In this document: positions 1-10,758 of the stretch, in pieces
How positions within the stretch are numbered: position 1 is the first letter of the stretch
How the letters are laid out: the number at the start of each line of letters is the position of its first letter
Position numbers and translations under genes: made by a program
DNA from: Sarcocystis neurona
Lineage: Eukaryota > Apicomplexa > Conoidasida > Eucoccidiorida > Sarcocystidae
Assembly: GCA_000727475.1 (NCBI GenBank)
Contig: KL647308.1
Coordinates: 1,054,001-1,118,000, forward strand
Direction of reading: 5' to 3'
Length of the DNA: 64,000 nucleotides
Notes under the pieces: model-generated
Told to the model about the DNA's origin: nothing
What the model saw: only the letters and a program-made list of their open reading frames with translations
The model's database searches: none

Positions 1-210
1 GTGTGACGTGGCGTAGTACACGTACGTGTATCTGCAGACGTGCGTATGCGGGAGACAGGAACGAGTGATGGCGGTGGGGACTTCGTTTTGTCGTGCGACT
101 CAGTCGACAGAAAGGGGAAGGGGGTTTTGTCTGTGTCTGAAATTTTTTGCCGAAGCAGAAAAAGAAGAGGAAACGCGGGGCGACTGTGTGCTCTGGTGGC
201 TTGTTCGCAG

Positions 211-3200
211 GGCGTCCCAAATCGGCGTCATTACACCCTACGATGGACAGCGGGCGCATATCACGTCGCTTTTCCAGCGGCAGAGCAGCCTCGGGCAGGC
301 GGCTTTTGCCGACCTGGAAGTGGCGTCGGTTGACGCCTTTCAGGGAAGAGAGAAGGACTTCATTCTTCTTTCTTGTGTGCGGTCGAACAACATGACAGGT
401 AGGTGGCCGGGCGAGGTGTTCTGCCGTCAGCTTCGTACGAACCCGGCGGCAGCGACGAGCAGCAGGAACGTGTGACTTCCATGTACACACACGCGCACAC
501 AGCAGCTTTCTTTGCGTCCCTGTCTGAAAGGCCTGAAGAATTCTTCGCCAAGTGCAACCGAGGACTCTTTGTGGCAAGGGGGGGCGGGCGTGCACGTATT
601 CCTTCTGTCTGCACGTATGTGTGCAATCACATAAATATGTGGGTGTGCAGACGTGTTCACACCGTGGCGAACTTGCGCGCGGGCGGAGGCGTGGCAGAAA
701 GACGTGTGTGTGAGATGGAGGAAAATATCTCCATTTGGTCGCAGTTCACGTTTCACCCGCTGTTCCCCAGGCCAACGTGCGAGAACCGTTGACCACGGGA
801 AAACGGTCATCTACTCTCCTTTTACACACTGCCAACGTCGTCCACCTTGGTGGGGATGTGCGTGATACATATGCATTTATATGTGTGTATATATACAGGT
901 AGAGCGAGAGAGAGACAGAGATCTGTGTTTGATCAAAAATCCAAACAATTTATATATATGCATATATATATAGGTGTATATATGTGGCCGATGTACGTAC
1001 ACCGCGGGTGACGTCGTGAACGCCGGGAGCAGGTGTCTTTTCGGCTCGTCGGTTCATCGGCACTTTATGCTGCTGTGGTCGCGTCTGTCCTGCGAATTTG
1101 TCTGTCTCTGCTAGGGCAGAACGAACACATTTCCCTCTTCCTAGGGCGGAACTTCTGCCTTTTCCTAGCGCGGGAAATGGGGATGTGTGTGTCTGAGGGT
1201 GTGCGAGTGTGGGGTGGGGCCTCTTCGCAGCGTTTGTCTCGCGGTGCCGGCCGCAGCGTCGGTGGCGGCTGCTTGGGGAGTCCTCTGCTGTCCACCGCAG
1301 CGCGTTCTCTCGCGGGTGTAGTCCGTGGCGTCGTTGAGATACAAATTCTTCCTCGAGGCAACGGCCGGAAAGCCACACACATGCACACGTGTGTATATAC
1401 ACGTGAGAGAGAGACAGATGTAGGGGCTGCAGTAGATGGGACGCAAACAAAGGAAGAGTCACGCGAAGGAAAATGTAGGCTCCCCGTAATATCACCTGCG
1501 TAGCGTCAGGAAGGCTGAAGTCCTCCTGTCCTGGGAGGCGACTCTCTGTACGCTGCGCTGCAATAGGTGGAAGCGAGGGGGAGCAAAGGCACACACATGT
1601 GCGAGCACTTCCTAACATATAAACTTCAGCGTGTGCACTTGTAGAACGGATCTGTTCGTCAGAAGAAGCGACGACTACCACACTGTCTTCCTTTTTATGT
1701 ATATAAATACGTATATGTATGTGTGTGTGGCCAAGCGAAGGAGGAGGGACAGAGGCAGGCAACCTGAGAAGAATTCTTCGCGCCTGTGGACTTGCTTGTC
1801 GCAAGAAGCGACGACTACCACCACGGTATCCTTCTATCCCTGTATCTCTGTGTCTGTATAAATACGTGTGGATGTATGTGTGTGCAGCCAAGCGAAAGAG
1901 TAGGGACAGAGGCAGACTACCTGCGGGGGATTTTCTTGTGCGTGTCTACATGTGTCCATAAGTGTGACGGAAGGCGTTGTAGCGGGAGCCGGTGGAGAAG
2001 GCATGACAGGAGTTCTTGCTGTCGTTCTCTTTTGATCTTGCTGAGCAGCGGTGAATTTCCCCTTGCGTGGAGTTGTGTGATTTCCATGGGGCAGGAATTG
2101 GGTTTCTGGCGGATGCAAGACGGTTGAATGTGGCCCTGACGCGGGCAAAGTATGGACTGATAATATGCGGCAACGCTGCGGTGTTGGCAAACTACTCCCC
2201 TCCGCCTCCTCGGCCCCCCCCCGCGGCGGCGACAACAAGCGCAGTTCTTCTTGGGCAGCAGCAGCAGCACGCTGGTGCAGGGACGACGGCGGGCGGGGGG
2301 GCACCAAGCGACGGCGGCGTAGTAGGCAGCGGCAACGGCGCCTTGTGGGGCGGACTGCAGCAGCAGCAGGTGGCTGTGGGGACAGGAACAGCGTCAGGCA
2401 ACGGCGCCGGAGCAGGGCCTGGGCCGCAGCTGCTGTGGGATCCGGTCGGCGGCGGCGCTTCTGCTGCACCGCGGGCGGCACCGACCGCCGCAGACGCTGC
2501 TGCAGCAATCACCTGCGTTCCCGAGCCGCCAATTTGGCGACTGCTGATCCACCACTTTCTTCGCTACGACCTCGTTGTCGACGGGCCGCTGAGCAACTTG
2601 AAGCCGACGCGTATCCAAGTGAAACTGCCGCCCCTGTCGTCGTACTACGGCAGTCCTTTTTACGGCGGCAGCGCGCAGCAGCAGGCGCTCGCGATGAACA
2701 AGACAGCTGCAGAGGCAGGCGCAGCAGGCGGCAAGAAAGACTCGGGTCGAAACAAAGCCAAACGCAAGGGCACCACGCGCTACGAGGTTACTGACGGTAA
2801 GATCCACCTTCTAAATATAAAATATGTAGATTTTCCGTCGAAGACACCGACGCGCGCAGGCCAGTGCCTGCGACACTCCAGGCCGCGTGATCCGCTTCTC
2901 TCAAGTAGACGGCGACGCAGGAGGACCGGCGTCTGCTGCGTGAAGCAGCTCGTGTTCCACCCGCACATTTCACCGGGGGAAAGGGGGGAGGGGGGGAAGG
3001 AGAACTGCTCGCTGACACTTTTTCTCTCTTACGAAACTCCGGGACTCTACCCATGACACCGACAGACATCGACGAGCACACAGCAGCCTGGTAATGTACG
3101 TCAACGCGGTGTACAGACACCCCACAGGGCACTTTGGCGAGAAACGCAGAAAGAGCCTAGTGTCCGTCAGATGTTCAGGGAAGAGAAAATAGTGCCTGCG

Positions 3201-3583
3201 AACTTTGGTTTTTGAGAGACAACCTGTACAGTAAACGCTACCAATATAGTGCGCAGCAACTGCTTGGTTGGTGTCTCGCTCTTCTACGCCGTCGAAAAGG
3301 CATATAATATCGCCTGAATACTGAGAGGCGGAGACGTTCGGTGAAGGGGAATGGGAAAATGTTAAAAGGCTTGTAGGGTGAAGTGAAGAGGACAAAGTAG
3401 AAATTCTCTTCCCGAGCAGCCCAGGATTACTTTGCCCCCACAGATGCGCTATACTACCCTGCAGACATCATTCTTTTCTAATCTCTTTGTCTCTCTTTTT
3501 CTCACCTTATGCGTATACATGTATATATGTATGCGTGTGTATATATAGGTATGTCTCACCTTGTGGTTGCGTGTGCGTGGTAC

Positions 3584-3623
<40 letters not shown>

Positions 3624-4304
3624 NNNNNNNNNNNNNNNNNNNNNNNNNNNNNNNNNNNNNNNNNNNNNNNNNNNNNNNNNNNNNNNNNNNNNNNNNNNNN
3701 NNNNNNNNNNNNNNNNNNNNNNNNNNNNNNNNNNNNNNNNNNNNNNNNNNNNNNNNNNNNNNNNNNNNNNNNNNNNNNNNNNNNNNNNNNNNNNNNNNNN
3801 NNNNNNNNNNNNNNNNNNNNNNNNNNNNNNNNNNNNNNNNNNNNNNNNNNNNNNNNNNNNNNNNNNNNNNNNNNNNNNNNNNNNNNNNNNNNNNNNNNNN
3901 NNNNNNNNNNNNNNNNNNNNNNNNNNNNNNNNNNNNNNNNNNNNNNNNNNNNNNNNNNNNNNNNNNNNNNNNNNNNNNNNNNNNNNNNNNNNNNNNNNNN
4001 NNNNNNNNNNNNNNNNNNNNNNNNNNNNNNNNNNNNNNNNNNNNNNNNNNNNNNNNNNNNNNNNNNNNNNNNNNNNNNNNNNNNNNNNNNNNNNNNNNNN
4101 NNNNNNNNNNNNNNNNNNNNNNNNNNNNNNNNNNNNNNNNNNNNNNNNNNNNNNNNNNNNNNNNNNNNNNNNNNNNNNNNNNNNNNNNNNNNNNNNNNNN
4201 NNNNNNNNNNNNNNNNNNNNNNNNNNNNNNNNNNNNNNNNNNNNNNNNNNNNNNNNNNNNNNNNNNNNNNNNNNNNNNNNNNNNNNNNNNNNNNNNNNNN
4301 NNNN

Positions 4305-4342
<38 letters not shown>

Positions 4343-6622
4343 TGTACGCATGTTTCCCTAGCAAGTTCTTTTGCAGCAACAAGTTTTTTCTCTCGACACC
4401 TTCCGTAACTTCCTGACACACTCTTCCGAGTCCCTTGAGTATCCACTTCTTTTCCTCCATATACACATATGTAGATATATATATGTGTGTAAAGCGTATA
4501 TCTATGTTGTAGAGGTACGCGTGTCTCTGCTCGTTTCTAAAGTACGTGTTGCTATATGAACTCTCGCCATTTGCACAAGTATCCTTCTAGAACGAGGGTT
4601 CGATTCTAACTCCACATATATATTACGTGTATATATGTTACTGCACAGGTGTATGTGTGTTATATGTACCGTGTCACGTAGATTGTTTCGGCGTGTCCAG
4701 CGATTTGATTTTACGACGTGTCTGTGTGTACCTCTATATCGGGCGTTCCACTTCATCGTTATATATATATATATATATATGTAAACAGCTGTCTATCTAT
4801 GTCAGTGTGCGTGGACGCAGAAGTATTTGTTACCAGGTGGACCCTCTGTAGTCGTCCCCCGTATGAATTTCTCGAGTTTCTTGGGTGTCCTCGGTTAGGT
4901 AGTGGCAGAGAAAAAGTGTCTTGCCTGTGCATCTCTTCCTGGCAAGTCGTTCCTCCACGCACCAGAAAGAGACGGACGCGTCGTTTAGGCAGAAGCAGCT
5001 AGCCGCATGCGTACATGCAACCGACAACGTTGTATCTTCGCCAGTGTGCTGCTGCTTCATTGCAACGCCGGTGCCTTCTCCATCCGATGTTACGTCATTT
5101 CTTCTGCACTTCTCGGCCTGTCTCGTCCACCGGCACGCTGTGTCCGCGGATGTGAAGCCCGACCACGACTCTCTTCTCTTCTCCTTCGACGCCTTCTGCG
5201 TGTCCCTTTTGGCGGTGCCATGACCGCCTGCAAGAGTCCGCGGTCTGATGTGTCTCGCGTGTGTGTGTATGTGTAACCTTCTCCTTCTGCAACCTTCGGT
5301 ACGACCTCCCTTTTGTAGAGGAGGAAGGAAGCGCCGGGGTGAGGTGCTGCTGCTGTCAACCTTCTTCGTTGGTTCTTAAAGTGTGTGTCTCACGAATACG
5401 CGGGTGGTCAGGAAGGGAAGCTCCACTTCTTTTTGAACAGTTTTATCGGAGGGACACAGAGGGGACGGCAGCTTCTGACAAGAGAAGCACGACTCGTTAT
5501 AGATGAATCAATTGCTGGTAAAAAGTCACCGGGCATGCAGTACCAGGTTCAGTCCGCTCAAGTACACGTGGGAAGGAAGGTGTTCGTCGTCGAGCACGGC
5601 GACGCAGATGCAGCGAGGGATTGTGGATTACTTTGTCGGGTCGTGTGGGAGTAATTGCCGAAGGAAAGACAGTCCTTGCTGTTGTTCTCGTCAAGTGTCT
5701 GCGCACTTGGTGAAGTTCTGGCAAGTTTCTCCGTTTCCTTCCTGACTGGCTGCTCTGTCTCTGACTTGACGTATGTACAGAGGAGCTGCAAGACTACAGC
5801 CGCAGTCTTCCGCAGGCTTACGTGACGCCGCCGACTGCCCTGCCTGCCACAGCAGCGGTGCCTAGTCCTGGGGCGCTCTATCCTTCGCCAGCGTGCGCAG
5901 CGCTGCTGAGCGCAGAGCGGGGTTTTCAGCCGTTCCCTACTTCGTCGTCCTTCGGATATGCGTCTTCGCAACATGATAATCTCTACCTTATCAACAGCGG
6001 CGGCACCAATATGTTGGCTGCCCAGACGCCGGTGGCCGGAGGTGCGACTGCTGCAAGTGGCGGCGCGCGCAACGAGGAAGCTGTGGCTCTGCAGCAGCAG
6101 CAGCAATGGCAACAGCACCAGCAGCAGCAGTGGCACGAAGCCTCTGCACCCGCGTACAGTCGCCTGGCAAATGTGGCCTCGTATTACGGCGCCCCGGCTG
6201 CTGCTCTCTTCCCTGGAGCAGCGGACGTGAGTCGCAGCAGTGCTGCAGCGGCAGCAGTGGCTGCCGTGGACGCCGCTGCGGACCAGCTGCATGCCCTCAG
6301 TCTCGGCCACCAGGCCAAAGTCGACGCTTCCCTCTCCCCTCGGGCCGCAGCAGCAAACCAGAACACGCGATTGGGGGCGGCTCAAGCGGGCGACGAGGCG
6401 GGAGACGGCAGGGCCAGCACCTCGCACAAGGCAGCAGCAAAACAGAAGAAACGCACCACCGCTCGTCTTCCACAACAAACTCTCGCCGCTGCAGCGGGGG
6501 CAGCACTGCAAGAAGGAATCCAAGTAAACAATCCCTTCTACCAAAGTGACAGAGTGCCCGTCCGGGAAACGCACCTGGGCTCCGTTTTCTCCTTCTCACC
6601 GTCCACACGCACACACACATAG
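211..6622 (+). CDS. UPF1: RNA helicase UPF1 (nonsense-mediated decay), 3' part
   Basis: UPF1 is the ATP-dependent superfamily 1 RNA helicase that triggers nonsense-mediated mRNA decay in the cytoplasm. Three exons are visible: 211-398, 2095-2796 and 5781-6622. Their phases join without a break into 576 residues plus stop; the 5' part lies left of the window. The first exon carries the RecA2 signatures GVITPYDGQR and VASVDAFQGREKDF (helicase motif V region). The second starts with GIGFLADARRLNVALTRAKY (motif VI, arginine finger). The conserved end of the helicase core, IWRLLIHHF...VVDGPLSNL, follows after a low-complexity insertion of about 110 residues. The third exon is an Ala/Gln/Ser-rich tail. 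The splice sites read CAG|GTAGGT, GGGGCAG|GA, GACG|GTAAGA and TACAG|AG. Motifs make the family certain. The 3' end is less certain: the stop sits at the edge of a (CA)n run, and a donor-like GTAAAC at 6524 could lead to another exon. Confidence 0.9.
1664..1940 (+). repeat. Tandem duplication of about 140 bases in a UPF1 intron
   Basis: The segment starting AGAAGCGACGACTACCAC at 1664 recurs at 1804. Both copies then contain ATAAATACGT, a GTATGTGTGTG run, CCAAGCGAA and GGGACAGAGGCAG at the same spacing, so the period is 140 bases with moderate divergence. It lies in the intron between 398 and 2095 and has no coding sign. Confidence 0.8.
2197..2522 (+). other. Low-complexity insertion inside the UPF1 helicase core
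   Basis: Between the residues that follow motif VI (ICGNAAVLANY) and the next conserved helix (PIWRLLIHHF) lie about 108 extra residues rich in Pro, Gly, Ala and Gln. In human and yeast UPF1 these two blocks are separated by only a few residues. The reading frame stays open and no good internal GT-AG pair removes the stretch, so I treat it as translated. Confidence 0.75.
3592..4338. repeat. (TA)n microsatellite with an assembly gap
   Basis: A (TA)n run enters the gap on the left (3592-3622). The gap is 681 N (3624-4304), and a second (TA)n run leaves it (4305-4338). All of this is within the 2,984-base UPF1 intron. The true content and length are unknown, and translations reported across the N run are meaningless. 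Confidence 0.95.
4761..4780. repeat. (AT)10 microsatellite
   Basis: Perfect AT dinucleotide run in the long UPF1 intron. Confidence 0.9.
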
Positions 6623-7302
6623 TTATTTGTGTATATTCGTCCATGTGTGTAGGCATCAATAGATGGTAGCGAGACATGAACACAGAAACCTCTACATATA
6701 CGTTTATACGTGTATGTATCGACGGATATCTGCAGATATCGGGGACATATATGTATCTATACGTGTGTGCTATTTGCAGATGAAACGCAACAGCTTTATG
6801 AGTGCGTATACGTGCATATATGGACGAGTGTCTGCAGGTGAAAAGCATTTGTGTGCATGCTTGCCGTCGACGGGAGGGACTGCATGACGGCACACGCTCT
6901 TGCCTCTTAAGTGTTAGAAACGCTTAATTTTCTTCGGAAAGGTGGCGCCACCCGGAGACTCCCACGCGATGGTTGAAGGACGTGCCTTAACTTAAACATT
7001 TGGCAGGGCTCGATTCCTCTAAGCTGCCGCATTGCACACATGCCGCCGCCCTCTGCGAAGTTCATAATGACTTTCTTTGCACTTCCTTTTCTAGCCTAAG
7101 AGCCGCAGCTGCTGCCGTGCCTACCCCTGCTGGAACCGTAGCGTCCTCACGCCGCAGGCGAGAAGCATTAGCAGCTGCGTAAACGCGCATGGTTTGCCAG
7201 CCGTGACACCTTCGTATTACCTCCGACTTCAGCTGCATATATACACATGCGTAGTAATTATTAGGTCACCAGGTATACGTAAAACACGTAAGCACGTGTC
7301 TA
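6623..7302. other. Non-coding stretch downstream of UPF1
   Basis: This is TA/TG-rich simple-sequence DNA after the UPF1 stop. The only open stretch of interest is around 7098-7182, an Ala/Arg-rich reading ending REALAAA and stop. It could be a 3' UPF1 exon if the donor at 6524 is used, but I cannot establish matching phase and homology. Confidence 0.4.
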
Positions 7303-7510
7303 TCCACAAGTGTATATACAAACGTATGGGGGTTTGTAGGCGTCTGTGCCGCAGAGTGTGTCTGTATATGTGCGTCCAGGTGAGTCCACAAGTGTGTATA
7401 CAAACATATGGGGATTCGTAGGCATCTACGCAGAAGAGTGTGTTTATACATGTGTATGTGTGTCCAGGTCTACCCACCAGCATGTGTAGAAGAATGCGCG
7501 GCTTTGTCGG
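7303..7510 (+). repeat. Minisatellite, unit about 83 bases, 2.5 copies
   Basis: CCACAAGTGTATATACAAAC at 7303 recurs as CCACAAGTGTGTATACAAAC at 7386. Each copy continues with ATGGGG, a TTTGTAGG or TTCGTAGG block, a CGCAGAG-type block and GTCCAGGT. A third, more diverged partial copy begins near 7475. It is intergenic and shows no coding potential. Confidence 0.75.
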
Positions 7511-8219
7511 CGTCGGGTACACGTGTATATTACGTGAGTGACTCGGTTTACCCATAATAAAGAGAGAGAGAGCAGGCTTGGCTGCAGCACCGACGTCGGA
7601 GCGAGCGCTGTGCTGCTGCCGGCGGAAGATGTGTCGCGACGTGCTGCTGCGCGTTCCTCGTTCTGCTGCGCCTGTTAATACTGGCGTTTTGACGCCTTTA
7701 GCAAAGAGAGTGGACCCGCCATGGTGGGAACCGTGTGAAGCTGCAACAGAGGGGCTGCAAAACTTGTTTGCGGTGTCTGCGTGTGCGGCGGAGAATTCCA
7801 CCGTCTGACGGCTTCAGGCATGGGCTGTTGCTGCGGATATCAATTTTTAGTTAAAGAAGGGGAACGGAGTGACCCGTGACGTTGCAATCGCCGGTGATTG
7901 TTTCTCAACTTCGCACCTGTGGTTATGTGTGTTCGGGTTTGTATGCTTGCACGTGCATACGTCTGTATGTGTATGCATGTATGTACATATGTGTAGATGT
8001 ATACATGTGTAACTGTATACAGGTGTTTGTGTGTATAGATCTGCACGTACATACCTGTAGATACGTCTGTGTATGTGTACGCCTGTGTATATGTGTGCCT
8101 CTCGCGCTGCTGGCGTGTGTGTGCGGTGCGACTTGCAGCAGGATGATGACACGTTTACTTTCGTCGGCAGTCAAGTCGGCTTTTGAAAAGGGGAAGGGCA
8201 ATCGTTGGTTAAAACGCTT

Positions 8220-9700
8220 GACAACTTGAAGAAACCGCAGCCGCAGCAGCGGGACTGCGTTTGTTTTAGCTGCGCCGACGACACCGATGCATGCACTCAG
8301 TTGTCACTCACTCTGCTGCAACAGCAGCAGCAGAAGCGGCGCGCGCTTTGTAGGGTGAGTACGGCACTGCAGCGCGTCGGAGGTACTTTGCACCGTCCCT
8401 GCGGGCGCAGCAGAGTCGCGCTTCGCCGTAGCGACGGCAGCAGGTCCATTGCTGCTCTGGGCAGAACTGCAGCGACAGCGCAGCACAAAACTTGGATAGG
8501 GCGGCGTTCTGTCCACAGCAGTAGCGACGGTGAAAGAGCTGCGGGAGCTCAGGTGCCGGGGAGAAGAAATTTGCAATGTCCCGGCAGCAGCTGTGGCTGC
8601 TGCAGAGAGAAGGGCCTGGGTGGGGCAGCGCAGCGTGCCGCTGCTGAATCCCGCGCTTGCCGGTTTTTCTTGAGACACCAGGAACTGCGGGAACTGCCAA
8701 ACTGAAGCAGCAGGGAAGGCAGCAGCAGCGACGGCAGCAGGGTCACTGACAGCAACGGGAGCAGCGACGGCAGCAGAAGCAGCGACAATAACAGGAGCAG
8801 CGACAGCAACAGGAACAGCGACAGCTACGGGAGTCCCGACGACAGGTGCTGCTGTTGCTGTAGCATTCCTCCGGCAACTCTGCTGTAACACCGCCGAAAG
8901 AACGTCTGCTGACGCCGTCGGAGTAGAAGAAATTGCCCGAAAAATGTGGAGGGCGACAGCAGCAGTCAAGGGTCGTACGTATGTGCTGATACCGCTGCAG
9001 CTTCGGCAACAACAAGAGCCGGAGGGCAAGAGGATCTCTGGGTGCATGCAGAAGACCAAGGCACTGCAGGGGTCGTCACAGCAGCAGCCGATCAGCAGCA
9101 GCTGTTCTCAATAATACGCTTGCGTCGCAAGCTCAGGTGCCTGCTGCAGCACGGCAGAGCCAGCAAGTAGTGCAAGGTTCGCAGAAGAGAGAAGGCCAGT
9201 AGCAGTGAACACTGACACACCCGCAGCTGCCGCGTAGTCTGCTGCGCTACGAGGGAGCTCCTTGGTAGTGAAAGTGGCGACCGCGAGTGTCTCTGCGAAT
9301 TGAAACTCGAGCTAGGGAACAGTAGGATACTTCGCACGCCCCACGTAATGCAGCAGTACTGCAACTGGGCGGCGACAACAGCGGCTCAACCTGCTTTCGT
9401 GAAGGCGCTGGTTTTTCTTCTTTGCCCACTCGCAGCAACAACGCGGCTGGGCCCGCGGCACAGGAGAGGGCAGCAACGGGTCGGAAGCAAGGCAGCGACG
9501 GTAACGTTTTGCCGATGCTGTTCAATATCTGTGATACACCTCCTGAGTAGGCGTGCCCTTGTTTTATCGCGACGAGAACTCCAGCAGCAAAGATCAAAGA
9601 ACAGCTGTCGCGGAGGCGTCGGCAGCAGCAGTTGCCGCGGAAGCGGTCCCAGCAGCAGCTCCAGCTCAAGAGGCGCGCGGGTCATTCGTGTAACACCAAA
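8220..9700. repeat. CAG/CTG-rich low-complexity block, possible gene relic
   Basis: Dense CAG, GCA and AGC triplets keep several frames open on both strands. The most protein-like reading is on + at about 8735-9112: Ala/Thr-rich, then charged (for example GVEEIARKMWRAT), ending in TAA. It has no upstream ATG and no recognised domain. The minus strand gives an Ala/Val-rich open frame over 8304-9059 that is also unrecognised. This could be an exon of an unannotated gene, a pseudogene, or repeat expansion alone; I cannot decide. Confidence 0.5.
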
Positions 9701-10170
9701 ACAGAGGAGACACTCTTAGCTATGCTGCACTCGTGGCGGTGTGCAGTAAGTGCGTAGGGTAAATCGGGACGAAAGCGTATACGTGAACGGTGCGGCGGCA
9801 GTCCTACTAGGGCTGACACTACTCCCCCAGGGTGGACGCCGCACTGCTACTGTTAGTCTTCGTCTCCAGCCGGTGTTTCTGAGGCGATGGCAGTGCTCGT
9901 TGCTTCAGTGTTGAACGCTACGATAGAAGGACTCACGAAGAACGCCGTAGTCTTCTCTCTTTTATTGGGACTGCGAACAGCTGTGTAGGAACAGAGCTCA
10001 TGATTGCAGAGGCTACCGCACCTGCAGTCACAGGCCCTGCTGCTGCTTTAGTGCCGGCTGTCCTGCTGAAATGGTGGGTCCTACTACTGTGTAGAAAACG
10101 GGGTAAAGAGGGAGCAGTGACACTTTACCTGCTTTCTCGTGCGTCATGCGGAATACACAGGTGAACGCCG

Positions 10171-10758
10171 CTCACTTCGCTTCGTAGGCGCAGAAAGGTC
10201 TCCGCTGCTCCGCACAATTGTCCTTTATCTTCTGTTAAAAGTGAAGCCTACTGCCGTGTGGGCGGGGACATTGTAACCAGTGCAGCAGCAAGACTGCTAG
10301 GACACCGGCAGTAAGTGCCGCGCGTGGACAGCAGAGCGACCTTGCACAGAATCGATGCCTTAACGGCAGGCTTGATACACGGACATTGAGAGAGAAAGAC
10401 AAGCTGTATTGCAAACTGTAGAACACCAGCAGCAGAGGGTGCAACTTAACAACGTACGTGGTGCCGCGAGCGATTGTTGAGCACGGGGCTACGACATGCC
10501 CACTGCACGCGTTTGCTTTTGAGGGCCACAGCTGTGTGCTGCTGCTACGCAGTGCGACAAAATTATTTTTGGTTTAGCCCTAGCTACGCAGATTGTTTCG
10601 ACAGCCGATACCCTCTGTTTCAAACATGTTTTGCACTTCCAGCTCCGTCACCAAGTCCAGTTTTGCTGAAGCTTTTAGTAGGCTTCACTTTTGCAAAAGA
10701 TAAAGGACAATTGTGCGGAGCAGCAAAGACATTTCTGTGCTTACGACGCGAAGTGAGC
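10171..10758. repeat. Inverted repeat, arms of about 82 bases
   Basis: The left arm (10171-10252) and right arm (10677-10758) are reverse complements at roughly 85-90 percent identity. They share blocks such as CTCACTTCGC, GCTGCTCCGCACAATTGTCC and AAAAGTGAAGCCTACT. The spacer is about 424 bases. No transposase, terminal CA or TG dinucleotides, or target-site duplication was seen. It may be the remnant of a mobile element or an inverted duplication. Confidence 0.8.

Noticed and set aside
2192..2512. Minus-strand Ala/Pro-rich open frame opposite the UPF1 exon
   Set aside because: It is the complement of GC-rich repeat sequence in a frame whose + strand reads conserved UPF1 on both sides.
3449..4466. 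Long open frames on both strands across 3449-4466
   Set aside because: They exist only because the N run contains no stop codons; the flanks are (TA)n microsatellite.
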